Part shown: piece after piece, positions 11,301 to 22,429 of the stretch
Layout: the number at the start of each line of letters is the position of its first letter
How positions within the stretch are numbered: the first letter of the stretch is position 1
Assembly: GCA_030248215.1 (NCBI GenBank)
Contig: JASANG010002563.1
Coordinates: 47,461-111,460 of the forward strand
DNA: 64,000 nt
Direction: 5' to 3'
Source: Enoplolaimus lenunculus
Lineage: Eukaryota > Nematoda > Enoplea > Enoplida > Thoracostomopsidae
Program-made: the position numbers and the translations under genes
Notes under the pieces: model-generated
Database searches by the model: none
Told to the model about the DNA's origin: nothing
What the model saw: only the letters and a program-made list of their open reading frames with translations

Positions 11301-14300
11301 CTGTGTTTATATTTCGGGTGTGTCTGAAGTTAAATTATGTAAGTACAATATATGGTACGTTTGTATGTAGCTAGCTGTTTTTGCCACTAACTTTTGTGAT
11401 TTGATAACTGTTTGTATCTGAAGTGTTATACAACGGGGCTTATTTCGGTTGTGGTGTAGCGAATGAGTGTAACGCAATTTGAATGTGTTATCTGGCTGTA
11501 TATTTCTGAAACGTTTTGTTTGCAGGCAGTTACTAGAAAAAGAATTAGAAACAGTAGGAATTCGATTGAATAGAAAGCCTCCAAATATTTATTTTAAGGT
11601 ATAGTGTCTAACAGCGATTGTTTCTTAAATTTCAGCGTTTGGCGTATGTTTAATACGGGGTTGTTTACAATGAGGATGTGAAAGCCTTATTTTAGGCGGT
11701 TTAATTACGGTTCTTAGATTCAAAGTCTAATTAAGAGCTGGTGTTATTTTATATGAGCTCTTGGGTTCTATGTGAAAGTCGGTTAATGAAAAAGGTGCAG
11801 CTTTAATACTCAATATCCGTAAAATATTTAAACTAATAGTTGTTGTATTTCCGTATTTAGTGAAAGGTAAATTTACGGCCCGTATTCTCAAATGTGCGTA
11901 GCATCTATCATCAGTTGGTGGTGGGTCTTGGAACTTTTAAGCCAGTGAATAGTTAAGTTCAAAGTTCAGTTTGTTGCATTTGATTTGGCCTAGTACTATT
12001 TTTGAAATCCGCAGTTTCAAGAGTTCGTCAGTTGTTTGAAAATCTATGGCTAACTGGTGATAGATGCTATATGTATTTGAGAATATGGTCGTAGATCATA
12101 GGTCTTTAACGTTGCAATTAGTGATTTAGATTAAAAAGTCCGGTGGATTGCATTTTAATTCAACCATTGCTTTGACGAAAATAAACGAGCGCCTTGTACA
12201 GTTGATATTGCACGAATATAGTAAGCTGCAGGTTTTGCAGTTTCTAAACTGTTTGTAATTCTTCATCATACCATTTGGATTATAATCGATCAGAACTTTA
12301 ATACTTCGATGCTACGTAAATAAGACATTTATTATATTTTAACCATAAAAGTGTTGATTTAAAAATCTCTGACCATAACAAAAATTGGGACGTTGCGGCG
12401 GCGTTAAGAAAATGAAAGTAGACGCAAATCGTTTGCGCAAAATTTGCAAGTCATTGTAAGATTTTTCTTTGTTTTTATTAATTGAAAGTTCTTTAATTTT
12501 GCAGAAATATTTAACGCTGAAATTGTGTTCAGAGAAGATTGCTCAATGGACGATTTAATAGACGTTATCAATGGCAACCGTGTGTACATGCCTTGCTTAT
12601 ATGTGAGTTTATTTTAGGCTAATTTTTAATGCAGCCGTTTGTCGTTGCAATATGCATTGTGCAATTTCAGCATCTTCCAGTGTGAAATGCAATTTTAGTT
12701 TTATTTTAACACTTAGATGTCAGTTTTCTTTAGCCAAATCGCTGTTATATATACTAACTAGTAAGACAACCGTTTATTTGGTGTTATGCAAAGACATAGT
12801 TTGCTTTAAGAATCTATTTAGATTTGCAAATTATTAATGCTATAATAGTTACCGTCGTGTGAATTTATGGTTGTCTCGGAGTTTGTTTCAGGTGTACAAT
12901 AAAATTGACCAAGTTTCAATTGAAGAGCTCGATCGATTAGCTCATTTGCCAGATTCCATTGTGATTAGGTATGGTTTTTGTTGTTCAATTTTTGTAATGG
13001 TATATCCTGTTATCGACAGAGTAGCGCTAGCGCTATACTTTTGATGGCAGCGCCACCCTTAAGGTGGCACTATACTTGTCATGCTGCGCCGTACGGCAAT
13101 TCACTTACGACGCTATTTTTCTTGCGTACTGTCAGGCATTCCAGGAATATTCTAGGTTCCTGTGTCGTGTTCGAAAACGTAGTTTTAAATTTAGATCTGA
13201 TGTTTTGTTTTAAACGCGTCTGTAATTTTTATTCCATTTTACATTTAGCTGCAATATGAAGCTCAATTTGGATTATTTTCTTGAAGTATTATGGGAACGT
13301 CTTGCGTTGATAAGGATTTATACCAAGAAGCCTGGAGGTGATTAACGAATGCAAGAGTCGGTGTTGATTTTAAACAAGAGTATATAACGCGTATATAACG
13401 TACCTAAATTTGTGTGGCATGTATTTTTAATCGAGCTGTGATCTCATTACGTGAATAATTCGTGAAATTTGCATATTGAACATTTGTAATTAATAAATTA
13501 TGTAATCATTCTGTTGATTGAATGCGGTGGGATATATCAAAAATTTGCCCAGCGCTGTTGTTTCGTACACAGGATGAGCCCTGTTGCAGACTGGTGTCTA
13601 ATTATCCACCTCGTGATGAAAGTAAATAATGCTGTATAGTTTTTGGCGACAAATATATTGTAGGTCTTCTGCACAGTGCATACATGTCGCTTTTGATAAT
13701 GTTATGGCAATTAAGCTTGTGAAGTGCTGAGTACTGAGCTGAACGTTGTAATTCCTCTCTCGCCTGTTGAGAGGCGTGTTATGTTCTTTTCAGGTTCGGA
13801 GGACCCGAGGAATTAAATCCAAAATCTCTGCTATCGGAATGTTTTTATGGCTTCCTCAAACTGTAATCATGAAGGCAAAATTTTTCAATGTTTATGCTCA
13901 CAGGTACTCAACGTATTTTATCCGAAATGTTTCTTTTGTCTATTTTAGAGCCACCAGACCTTGGTCCTGACTCGGGATTGATTCTTAGAGGCGGTGCGAC
14001 AATAGAACATGCGGTGAGTAGCACTAACTGTGTCGTATTATAATGCGTACAAACTGAAAGTTTAAAAAATTTTATTTTCTCAAAATTGGGACTAGAATTT
14101 AGAAATTGAATATTTTGAATCTCAGGCTTGTTAGGAAGGGTAAGTTGTTTCTTAATTTAAGACTTTTTGTACCTTGTAAATTGGGCAGACGGTCAACACA
14201 GACATGTAACTGCCTGTGTCGTCGTGTTATCATCTAGTGTTTGTTTGGGGATATTGAAAAATCTCAATAGTTAACCAAAAATTTACCATTTTTATGTGGT

Positions 14301-14727
14301 TTATGGTAATCTTTGGTTATGTTTAAAAATAGGACGGCTGTTAAGCTATTATTTCTTCAAAGCGTTTCTTTCTCGCTGATTATTTGTTTTCTTGTGCCTT
14401 TACTGTAGTTTTGTTTTGTCTTCGCTGCAAAAAAATGCGCATGAGCTTGCGAGTAACAGCTGCAAGTTCTCGCTGTAAAATATTGCACGTGTGAACACGG
14501 CTTAAGTTGTTGGAAGGTACTTTATGTGCCATATTGTCAACTAGGGCTTCTGTCTGGCAATTATCCTTAGCTATGTATATTTTTAGTGTCATAGTATACA
14601 TCGAACCCTAGCCGCAGACTTCAAATACGCTATTGTATGGGGGACAAGTACCAAATTTTCACCGCAACGTGTTGGCCTGCAGCATAAATTGCATCATGAA
14701 GATGTTATACAAATTATGAAGAAATGA
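8373..14727 (+). CDS. DRG1: DRG1, developmentally regulated GTP-binding protein 1
   Basis: Thirteen exons: 8373-8436, 8637-8725, 9357-9428, 10128-10217, 10676-10736, 11110-11200, 11526-11598, 12130-12220, 12505-12602, 12892-12968, 13249-13337, 13949-14013 and 14587-14727. All junctions are GT-AG and in phase; the total is 1101 nt, 366 residues (human DRG1 has 367). DRG1 is a cytoplasmic OBG-class GTPase that binds DFRP1/ZC3H15 and acts on ribosomes. Visible motifs: N-terminus [21 protein letters not shown]1 GFPSVGKS (split by intron 3 between K and S); G2 region YEFTTLTC; G3 DLPG; G4 NKID; G5 region [11 protein letters not shown]-terminal TGS domain from about [13 protein letters not shown] to VIQIMKK. 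The ATG is the family start. The odd point is a 276-bp tandem duplication in intron 3 that carries part of exon 4 (separate entry). No AATAAA is seen soon after the stop. Confidence 0.97.
9636..10187 (+). repeat. 276-bp tandem duplication spanning part of DRG1 exon 4
   Basis: Units 9636-9911 and 9912-10187 are head to tail with exactly the same length. By eye I see two differences (a G/A in the GCTCTCTRCAGC block and a C/G in AAAATTSTACAAAAT). Each unit carries intron sequence, the exon 4 acceptor, and the first 60 bp of exon 4 ([20 protein letters not shown]). Only the second unit runs on into the rest of exon 4 and its donor; the first ends without a donor, so it should not splice as a full exon. 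Confidence 0.95.
11878..12090. mobile_element. Short TIR element, family D (GTATTCTCAAATG ends)
   Basis: Left arm GTATTCTCAAATG...TAGCATCTATCATCAGTTGG and right arm (reverse complement) ATATTCTCAAATA...TAGCATCTATCACCAGTTAG pair over about 45 bp. It lies in DRG1 intron 7. Other copies: about 14757-15000 and a half copy near 43479-43520. Confidence 0.65.
12998..13160. repeat. GC-rich inverted-word repeat (GCGCCGTACGGCAA type)
   Basis: GC-rich patch in DRG1 intron 10 with CTATACTTGTCATGCTGCGCCGTACGGC-type words. Closely related words occur at 20730-20890, 26530-26700 and 45371-45610 (CTATACTTGTCACGTAGCGC at 45499). It is a dispersed repeat; I could not define its ends. Confidence 0.4.
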
Positions 14728-14756
14728 TTGTTGTATAATGAAAAGGCTGTGATTAG

Positions 14757-15000
14757 AAATCGTATTCTCAAATGACTATAGCATCGGCACATGTTACTTT
14801 TAGGGCCGTCCCAGTTTCTTGTGGGTTTCTGAAAGAGTATGCTCACATTCTAGACTACATTTTTTGCTTAGGCTTTGGTGTAGGCTTAGGAACACGTTTA
14901 ATCTACTGTTACGGCCCTAAAAGTAACATTGGCCATAGCATCTATCACAACATTATCGATAGGTTTTCAAGTCGGCTAACTATTGCGCCAGAATGACTCG
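14757..15000. mobile_element. Family D element split by a TTAGGC-type element
   Basis: The left part has CGTATTCTCAAATG and ATAGCATC, the right part resumes with ATAGCATCTATCAC. Together they match the family D copy at 11878-12090. The interruption is the element at 14786-14934. Confidence 0.6.
14786..14934. mobile_element. TIR element with internal TTAGGC words, 8-bp target duplication
   Basis: Ends GGCACATGTTACTTTTAGGG and, reverse-complemented, GGCCAATGTTACTTTTAGGG give TIRs of over 20 bp. It is flanked on both sides by ATAGCATC (14778-14785 and 14935-14942), an exact 8-bp target duplication inside a family D element. The interior holds GCTTAGGCTTTGGTGTAGGC. The 8-bp duplication suggests hAT-type mobilisation; no transposase is present. 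Confidence 0.85.
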
Positions 15001-16526
15001 AACTAGGAATAGTTTTATGGTTCAGTGAGTGGAAAATAGTAAGACCTGTCAGTTGACATTAGGTTCCACACATAGTGAAACTATCGGCCAAGATTTTTGT
15101 ATCTGCCATTTGTTAAGCTTAAGCTAAACTTTAGAGCTTTTCATGTATCTATAATTTCGACTGCAGTAACACTTGTTTGTAATATTCCTAAACCTAAGTC
15201 TAAGGGAAGCCTAAGCTAACGTCTCAGCGTGAGAATATATGTATTCGTAGGCCTAAAGCAATAAATTATTCTAAAGCATAAGCTTTACTTTTTCAGAAAA
15301 TAGACTGACTCTCATCTATAATACATCGACTGATGCACGCATATTGTGTTTCAACTATTTATCGAATTATGCTGAGATATGCATGGTTTCACTGTTATTT
15401 ATTATCTGTTCCATCAGATTCTATAAATAAATTTGTTTTGTTGTAATGGTTATAGGCAAAGCAACCAATATCTATTCATGGTAGGTTCGACTTAATATGG
15501 CGGTTTTTTGGTCCTATAAAAAGATGTTTCGGTATTTGTCAATTAGTGTATCAGACTACACCGGACGTTGGCCTCTGGCTCCGGCAGAAGTCGTTTTTCG
15601 GCACCGGCAGGATTTGACTGGAGGTTATGGCAATTTCGGTGGTTCAATTTTCCATAGTTTTGCAAAATTTATTTGTTTGCTGCGTTTGGTTATAGTATAC
15701 GTTTGGTACAGTCTTGAGCAAAAAATTGTTGAGATTTAGTAAATATGCGCAAAACCAAAAGATTTAACCACTGAAACAAGCCTCAGCAAAAAAAATCTAA
15801 TCTACAACCTAAACGTACTGTTTTATGGACCCACAAGAAAACTGGACGCCCCTTAAAGTAACAGGTCGTTGCAGTTTATAGCGAAATAGCGAAGCAATAG
15901 AGGTATTGTTGACTGCTAAAGTGGTCCGATGCTGAATTTTTATCGCCAGTTGGTGATGTATATTTGCTGCAAATATTAAAGCCAAAACATTTTAACTGAA
16001 ACACCCAGTAATCACCACGATTTGCAATACAGCAGGTCGGGCCTACGCATAGAACAGGCCGGAACAGTAGTACAAACATTCCTAAGCCTAAGCGTAAGAA
16101 TGAGCTTATACCTAAAGCTTAAGCTTAAGCAAAAAAGCTTGAGCGTAGTCTATTACAGTCCCGCAGGAAAACTTTCCGACCCTGTTCAAGACATGGGCCG
16201 CAGGTCGAATGTGGGTACAATATATATTTGCTGATGGCTGTTCTCCCGTCTGGTGGCAAACTCGTTCTCGGCATCTTTTTTGTTAACGATACTTTAAACA
16301 AGGAAAGTTTGTGTCTAATAGTTTTAGGTATATAAAATATATTCAGAGCGTTTAAAGAAATGAAAATCATTCAGTATTTATATTGTTCATATGGTTCAAA
16401 TTTTAAATCCTAACATATTTGCAATGATTCGGACTTGAGTTTAGTAGAGAAATACTTTTCAGATATTAGCAATAATTAATGTTTTAGTTGTCAAATGTTC
16501 CCAAAATTGGCCCTAAATATGTAGGT
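15001..16526. other. Intergenic DNA with three TTAGGC-type elements and a CCGG-word repeat
   Basis: No gene seen. Decayed CCTAAGCC words at about 15185-15290; a CCGGxTCCGGCA word repeat at about 15560-15720; the right half of a TTAGGC-type element ending GACGCCCCTTAAAGTAACA near 15845-15865; and a fuller copy at about 16035-16203 with CCTAAGCCTAAGCG inside and the end GACATGGGCC. Confidence 0.5.
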
Positions 16527-17651
16527 TTAGAACCTGCCAGCGAACCCGTGTTGCTTTTCGTTTGGATTCTTGACGTAAATCGACGGTTTATAGTTTGACC
16601 AGATCGTTCCGCGTCCTATCCAATGCCGCCGATGAGTAGCTCTTGCAGCCAAAACGTGATTGGTAGATTTTTTCATAACTTGATTTGAATTTTTAATTAA
16701 TTTACTCTTTTGTTCGGTGGAATGATTCTTTCCAGTCGTCATTTGATCGATTGCTGTGTCTCCTGAGTTGATATGATCGTCTGTGATTGGTCCATTTTTC
16801 GAACCTGCTCGAATTTGATTGGTTAGTTTGTCTTGGTGTGCGTTCCAGAACCAATTATTGTCATTCAGAAACACTCGTTTTGAATTCTGGTTTCTACGTT
16901 TAGCTTCGATATCTTTGGTTGATTTTGCGTTTTGTCCTGGTGCGTTCCAGAACCAATTGTTATCGTTCAAGAAGACTCGTTTCGATTTCTGGTTTCCTCG
17001 TTTTGTTTCAATTTCTTTGTTTGCTTTTCCTTCTTGAACAGATGGTGCGTTCCAAAACCAATTGTTGTCGTTCAAGAAGACTCTTTTTGATTTTTGGTTT
17101 CCTCGTTTTGTTCCCATTTCATTGGTTGGTTTTTCACTCTGAGCAGACGGTGCGTTCCAAAACCAATTGTTGTCGTTCAAGAAGACTCTTTTCGATTTTT
17201 GGTTTCCTCGTTTCGCTACCATATCATTGGTTGGTTTTTCACCCTGAGCAGATGGTGCGTTCCCAAATCCATTTTCTTTCAAGAAGCCTTGTTCTGTACT
17301 GCGCTTTTCTCGTTGATTTTCAACTTCATTTTGACTTTCTAATCCTTGTTGCAGCTGTCCGTTCCAAAACCAATGCTTGTAGTCGTTGAGAAGAATTCGG
17401 TTTGTGTCTGTGGCGGCGTCCAATAAACGTTTGGTCTTTTCCTGATCTTGACGCAATTCTCGGCTTTTCTGATCGCTTCCTCGCCAGAACCACGTGTTGC
17501 TGTTGAAGAATACTCGTTTCGCCAGTTTTCCGTCGATATTTTCAGACTGGTTTTCATTCGACGCGAAGAGATTTTGGTGATCAAATAACCCAAATGCAGT
17601 AAGAAATAATGTCGTGAATAAGATAAGTGATAAATTTGTATAAATAATCAT
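16527..17651 (-). CDS. Secreted multi-copy peptide precursor with NxWFWN repeats, unrecognised family
   Basis: One uninterrupted frame of 374 residues. The N-terminus (MIIYTNLSLILFTTLFLTAF) is a clear signal peptide, ending near residue 20-30. Six Trp-rich cores follow: VFFNSNTWFWRG at 47-58, ILLNDYKHWFWNG near 86-98, and four identical VFLNDNNWFWNA copies at about 156-167, 191-202, 226-237 and 260-271. All but the ILLNDYKHWFWNG core directly follow a Lys-Arg. Repeat spacing is 35, 35 and 34 residues, with spacers of the form KRGNQKSKR. A seventh, degenerate unit (ENGFGNAPSAQ) lies near 126-136. The remaining 100 residues are basic and unique, ending in GFAGRF. The layout is that of a neuropeptide or other proprotein cleaved at dibasic sites. 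The cores lack a following Gly-basic amidation signal, except the WFWRG and WFWNG variants that have the Gly alone, so the mature ends are uncertain. It faces DRG1 tail to tail. I know no family with this core, and an upstream non-coding exon cannot be excluded. Confidence 0.8.
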   Translation of the reverse strand: MIIYTNLSLILFTTLFLTAFGLFDHQNLFASNENQSENIDGKLAKRVFFNSNTWFWRGSDQKSRELRQDQEKTKRLLDAATDTNRILLNDYKHWFWNGQLQQGLESQNEVENQREKRSTEQGFLKENGFGNAPSAQGEKPTNDMVAKRGNQKSKRVFLNDNNWFWNAPSAQSEKPTNEMGTKRGNQKSKRVFLNDNNWFWNAPSVQEGKANKEIETKRGNQKSKRVFLNDNNWFWNAPGQNAKSTKDIEAKRRNQNSKRVFLNDNNWFWNAHQDKLTNQIRAGSKNGPITDDHINSGDTAIDQMTTGKNHSTEQKSKLIKNSNQVMKKSTNHVLAARATHRRHWIGRGTIWSNYKPSIYVKNPNEKQHGFAGRF

Positions 17652-17787
17652 AGTAAACGCTATTTTTTAATGATGTATGGAATGGTTTCACATTAAAAGC
17701 TGTAAAATTTTAAATTAAATTTTGTTATTAATTTTAGTTCCGTATAATTTTGCGACAATGGCTGGGTTATACTGAAATCGGCGAAGC

Positions 17788-17990
17788 GACGGAATCTGAA
17801 TCTCCAGGATTTGAACGAAAAATGGCTTATCATATATATCTGGACAAGCTGACTTTAACGGTTTTCGTTTTATGGATGCATCACTAATGTACGGAATCTG
17901 AACATACAGGATTTAAACGAAAAGAGGCCTATGGTATATATGTATATCTGGACGTGCTGATTTCAAGGGTTCCCCTTTTGTGGCTCCAAG
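17788..17990 (+). repeat. Imperfect tandem pair of about 102 bp
   Basis: Two head-to-tail copies start with CGGAATCTGAA (near 17790 and 17892), followed by CAGGATTT.AACGAAAA and a TATATCTGGAC block. They differ at many sites, so the duplication is old. No coding potential is seen. Confidence 0.5.
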
Positions 17991-18322
17991 ACCAACGGTT
18001 CAAAAGTTATGGCCCGCGAAATATTAGTAGCGCAAACACGCGCAGATTTGAATAGGAATTGTCTATCGTTCACTAAGCTTTACCAGGTTTTATTCGCTAT
18101 ACAAATTTAGTACGCGATTATCCTGTTTCGTGTACCTAGTAAAAAGTTAAAATTGATATCTTTTGAAGCTGGGGTCCTGCTATTTTAAAAATGGCACCGC
18201 TATAAAATAAGCTGTTTTTAATAAATTTTGAGGAATTCATATTCCGTACGTTTAGCTCTGAAATCTTGCTTAAGTATTTACTTAAACAGGATACCGACAA
18301 ATGCCGGAGCCGGATAATTCTA

Positions 18323-18520
18323 CACTGCAAAAAAGGTGAGTCAAATTGACTCTCTCCGGAATAGGCTTTTCCTGACTGCAAAAACTGAGTAAAAATTTGA
18401 CTTCGTCTGAGTCAAATTCGATTCAATTTGACGCTGACGGGGACGAATTTTGACTCAGCTTGTGTAGTCAGGAAAACCTATTTCGGAGAGAGTCAATTTG
18501 ACTCACTATTTTTTGCAGTG
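18323..18520. mobile_element. Hairpin element, family E copy 1 (GAGTCAAATTGACTC)
   Basis: Starts CACTGCAAAAAA and ends TTTTTTGCAGTG, flanked by TA on both sides. The arms contain GAGTCAAATTGACTC then CCTATTTCGGAGAGAGTC-type sequence, and the whole 198 bp can fold into one long hairpin. It sits inside an older repeat with GCCGGAGCCGGATAATT words (about 18290-18620). Confidence 0.8.
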
Positions 18521-18644
18521 TAATATCCGGCCTGAGCTGGAGCCGGATAGTTAATTCAAATCTAATACTTAATTGCATTCAAATATCAGAATAACAATTC
18601 TTCCTTCCGTGGCCTAAAGGTATCCAAAGATGTAACAAAGCTTA

Positions 18645-18830
18645 CACTGCAAAAAATGGTGAGTCAAAGTGACTCTATCCGAAATAGGCTGTACGGGACT
18701 ACACAAACTGAGTCAACTTTCACTCCGGAGTCGAATTTGACTCTAACGGCGTGGAATTTGACACCAGTTTGTGTAGTACCGTAGAACCTATTTCGGAGAC
18801 AGTCAATTTGACTAGCCATTTTTTGCAGTG
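18645..18830. mobile_element. Hairpin element, family E copy 2
   Basis: CACTGCAAAAAATGGTGAGTC at the left and GCCATTTTTTGCAGTG at the right, with the same internal order as copy 1 (GAGTC words, a CCTATTTCGGAG block, a central GACTC palindrome). Confidence 0.8.
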
Positions 18831-19189
18831 TTCAACATCTCACGCCGACGAATTTTTAACATCTTAACAACAACTCTATTTCAGATAAAGCTGTTAAGTA
18901 CAACTTATTATGAATTAATATTGTTGTTCACTGATATGACAAACCGAAATTGTGTTTACAATAACACTTTTACGTCACGTGAGCTTTTCTTGGCCAATCC
19001 TGACCAACCAGCTGAAATTAGAACTGTGTTCCAACCACAGAATGGCCTAAAAGTGCATTATGCGTGATGTGTAGTGAGTTTAATTTTCCAGCTGTGTTCA
19101 ACGTAATATGCTTGGAATTGCGAGTGCTAAATTTTTAGAACCAACATAAAACTTGAATAAATTTAAAATTATCAACATATATATAATCT

Positions 19190-19345
19190 TGCAGGGTGCA
19201 AAGCGGAACTGAATTATATCGGATCGAAACAGCAAATTTACCAGAATCGGAATTACAAATTTTGTCACGATACGGATAATTTGTATTAACAAGTGAAATA
19301 TTGATTTAGGGTGTCTGTTGGCTGGCAACAATAATATTCAATATA
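19190..19345. repeat. Partial CAGGGTGCAA-type element
   Basis: Begins GCAGGGTGCAAAGCGGAACTG and continues with an ATTTGTATTAACAAGT and TTGATTTAGGGTGTCTGT block shared almost exactly with the copy in RPA1 intron 5 near 52770-52815. It is therefore a truncated relative of that element. Confidence 0.5.
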
Positions 19346-19602
19346 GCCTTGCAAGTCGAATTTATTAACCTATGTTCATTGCTTGGTTGGAAAATGTATA
19401 CCTTATGCTTGTCATTTATTGCAGTCGTCCGCAAATTATTAATATAGTTTCATGTCGAAATTCAGTATTAATATTCCTATTTCTTTGTGAACATTTGCAG
19501 CTGCAAGTTATTCGTGTCAGTTGCAGCATAGCGCAGTCTCACTGCAGACACTACTTGTATGTGCAGAATAGGGCATTATTCGTAGCACGAAACTTTATGT
19601 AT

Positions 19603-19807
19603 ACTCTGCACAAAATGGTGAGTCAAATTGACTCGTTTGGAAATAGGCTTTACAGGGCTACACAGACTGAGTCAAATTCGACTCCGCCAGAGTCAAATTC
19701 GACTCACTGTTGGCTCTGGCGGAGTCGAATTTTGACTCGGTTTGTGTAGTTCGGAAAAGCCTATTTCGGAGAGAGAGAGTCAATTTGACTTACAATTGTC
19801 TGCAGTG
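19603..19807. mobile_element. Hairpin element, family E copy 3
   Basis: Ends CTCTGCACAAAATGGTGAGTC and GTCTGCAGTG, flanked by TA on both sides. It contains two extra GAGTCAAATTCGACTC words, making it longer than copies 1 and 2. Confidence 0.75.
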
Positions 19808-20729
19808 TAATGTAAACTTGGTTTGTACGGTCACTTTGTAAGTATGGACACCTCTATCAAATTTTAGCAAAGGCTTTAAATTCGAAGCACGAAACTCTAT
19901 GTATATAATACACAAATCAACCAATTACGTTTTACAATATAACATCACGCATAATTCGCTTAAAATTTGTATTGAAATATTAAAACTGAGAAATTTTTTC
20001 ACTCTTTCATAGTATAATTATTAACTGTGAAATAAATGTAATAAATTTTGAATTCTCAATAGCAGCATTCAAGATTCATTGAGGACTGCAGATATGTGCC
20101 GAGGGTTCAGTTGCGCCGCTGTACTCCCACCGGTAGTCTCAAATTAATTTTTTATGTGACCAATTATATGGGGGTGAAAATTGACAAATTTTACTACTTC
20201 TGTACCACAAGTTTTTGTCAAATTTTCTCCGTTGAACCACGCTGGCGTACCGCTGCTCGATATTTTGGGGCAGACATATATAATTTAAACTTGATGACTA
20301 TTTTCGTGATTCTCGAAGGTAACAAATTGACAAAGAGTCACGCTAACGCATATATCTATATCGTGTAGGCGCAACAAATGAAAACAATTTAATGATTAAT
20401 TTTGTAAACTGTACACTTCAAAAATTGAGTCGTTTGTATTATAAAGCTGAAATTTAGCTATAATCATCGTTTTTACACCGTTGAGTTTGAGATTTTTTAA
20501 TACACCGTAGTTTTCAATTTGAAGGCTAACTTTGGATAACTTTTAACGCATCGAGACGGTAATTATATAGCGTAGATTGTGATCTTCGGTTTCGACGGGT
20601 AATGACGCCTTAAAATGATTCTATAGATCTGCCACGAACGCATATATTGTAAACCTGTCTAAGATCTACACTTTAAACCTGTCTAGTGTACATATGGAAA
20701 ATTGACAAAAATCAACGCATTATTCTAGG

Positions 20730-20890
20730 CCGAACGGCCGGACGTTGCCGCATGTTAAAAACATTCGTTTATATATGGACATCCTGTGCCATGCGGCAAT
20801 ACACGTGCGTTGTGGTATGGTGCTGAACGATGATTGGACAGCGCCGGACGATGACGGACAACACCGGACGTCATTAAAAGCATAGCGCCC
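20730..20890. repeat. GC-rich repeat with GCCGCATG / CCATGCGGCA words
   Basis: GC-rich island in AT-rich DNA with opposing GTTGCCGCATG and GTGCCATGCGGCAA words and GACGxCGGAC repeats. Related patches are at 12998-13160, 26530-26700 and 45371-45610. Boundaries not determined. Confidence 0.35.
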
Positions 20891-21104
20891 CCCCCCACCA
20901 TAAGTGGTTTAAAATTTAAAACATTTAACGAAAACGAAGAACGTTTTAGAACACAAATATACACTAAAATGAATGTCAATGGTAAAAATACTTCACTCAA
21001 GTTTACAATTTTTTGTTCAGTTCGCTATCCGTTACTCAATTAAGGATACTGTTCGCTTTTATTTAGGGGTTGCTCTATGCCACTAAACGTTCCCAACACC
21101 ACCT

Positions 21105-21200
21105 TGCTACCAAGGTACAACCGGAGGTGTGCCTCCGGCTCCGGCAAGTTTCGTTGACCTCCGGCTGTGACTCCGGTATTTTTCACCTCCGGTTGCACAC
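21105..21200. repeat. CCGG-word element, short copy
   Basis: Inverted ends GTACAACCGGAGGTG and CACCTCCGGTTGCAC enclose CCTCCGGCTCCGGCAAGTTTC. The same internal phrase (GGCAAGTTTCGTTGACCTCC) occurs at about 23470 and 24680. It belongs to the CAGGGTGCAACCGG group. Confidence 0.5.
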
Positions 21201-21457
21201 TGCTTGCTACCCTGTATACAACACGACTACAGTTTTGGGTATTCGTTGAAGCATTACCCGCAGCTTTGTGGACGATTGTCGGCATCCAAACACAAACTTT
21301 CAAACGTGTGTAGGAAAGGGTTGAAATTACGCCTTCATTCTATTGCATTCAGTTTGAATGAAGACTAAATAACTTTGGACTGTTTTGTTTTCAATAAAAT
21401 CAGCTCGTGGGGTGCATACGTTTGGTTTGAGATAAATGTATAAGCTTGTTCTCACCA

Positions 21458-21633
21458 CACTGCCAAAAATGTTAAGTCAAATTGAGCCTCCGCGAGATAG
21501 GCTTTTCCGCACTATAGAAACTGATTCAGTGAATCGAATTTGACTCTGGCGGAGTTGAATTTTGAGTCAGTTTGTGTAGTCCGGAAAAGCATACTTCAGA
21601 GAGAGTCAATTTGACTCACCATTTTTTGCAGTG
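21458..21633. mobile_element. Hairpin element, family E copy 4
   Basis: CACTGCCAAAAATGTTAAGTC to CACCATTTTTTGCAGTG, 176 bp, flanked by CA on both sides. The internal GACTCTGGCGGAGTTGAATTT shows the usual core. Confidence 0.75.
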
Positions 21634-21971
21634 CATATTAAGCCACCAAAGGCTAGCTTACATATATATGTATATATCTTAAAAAATTTCCAATACCGAT
21701 TCCGATTTACAGTTCCTATAGAATGACTTGATTCAAACAAAAAAGTGTTTTATTTTTATATGAGTTCAGTGTCGACTTTGCAAGCAAAAAATTATACATC
21801 ACCTTAGAAAACATGCAGTAGTCGTTTTTCGCTACAACAAGGTTGTATAATACTTATGTTTTCAAGCTCGGCATGTTTTGGTGGTCCAAAAATGTAAAAT
21901 TGTACCCTGTACCCATACTGTATTCACCCCCGCTAATAAACGGTTAAAAATAAAAAATTTACGGTATTGCT

Positions 21972-22202
21972 AAGCCCTATTCACACGTGCAATGCATTTT
22001 GTCATCAGCCAATGAGAAAGCCCGCTGCAATACAGCGTACTTGCATGGTTATCTACAATGTGAACTAACTTCCAAGCTGTCATTTTTAATAAATTATTTG
22101 CAGCTGCAAGTTTTTCGCACGGGATTTTGGACAAAACGAGCAAGTGCAAGTGGCAGCTGCAAGATCTCACAACAAAAACCTACACGTGTAAATAGGGCTT
22201 TA
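21972..22202. mobile_element. TIR element, family B, 231-bp copy
   Basis: Ends AAGCCCTATTCACACGTG and, reverse-complemented, AAAGCCCTATTTACACGTG. The interior has TTTGCAGCTGCAAG. It is the same family as 425-1091 but about one third the length. Confidence 0.8.
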
Positions 22203-22429
22203 AGTTGTGAAACAGGCGGCCTTAGTTCTACAACATCCAATCGGATTCCAGAACAGTGTATAGCTGTGATTTTTTAACGAATCATTGAAAACATTTTGCA
22301 GTACTTCATTAGTATTTTCAAACCAATCAACAAACGTCATGATAGTGTGAATCATTTGGACGCAACAAGAACTAAAATGTACTTAAAATTTTTTGAGATG
22401 ACTTCACGAATTGACCCCATGCAAAGATC

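Noticed and set aside
16819-17389. Plus-strand open frames of 72, 156 and 82 codons
   Set aside because: They are antisense shadows of the repeated peptide-precursor gene; the repeat keeps the other frames open too.
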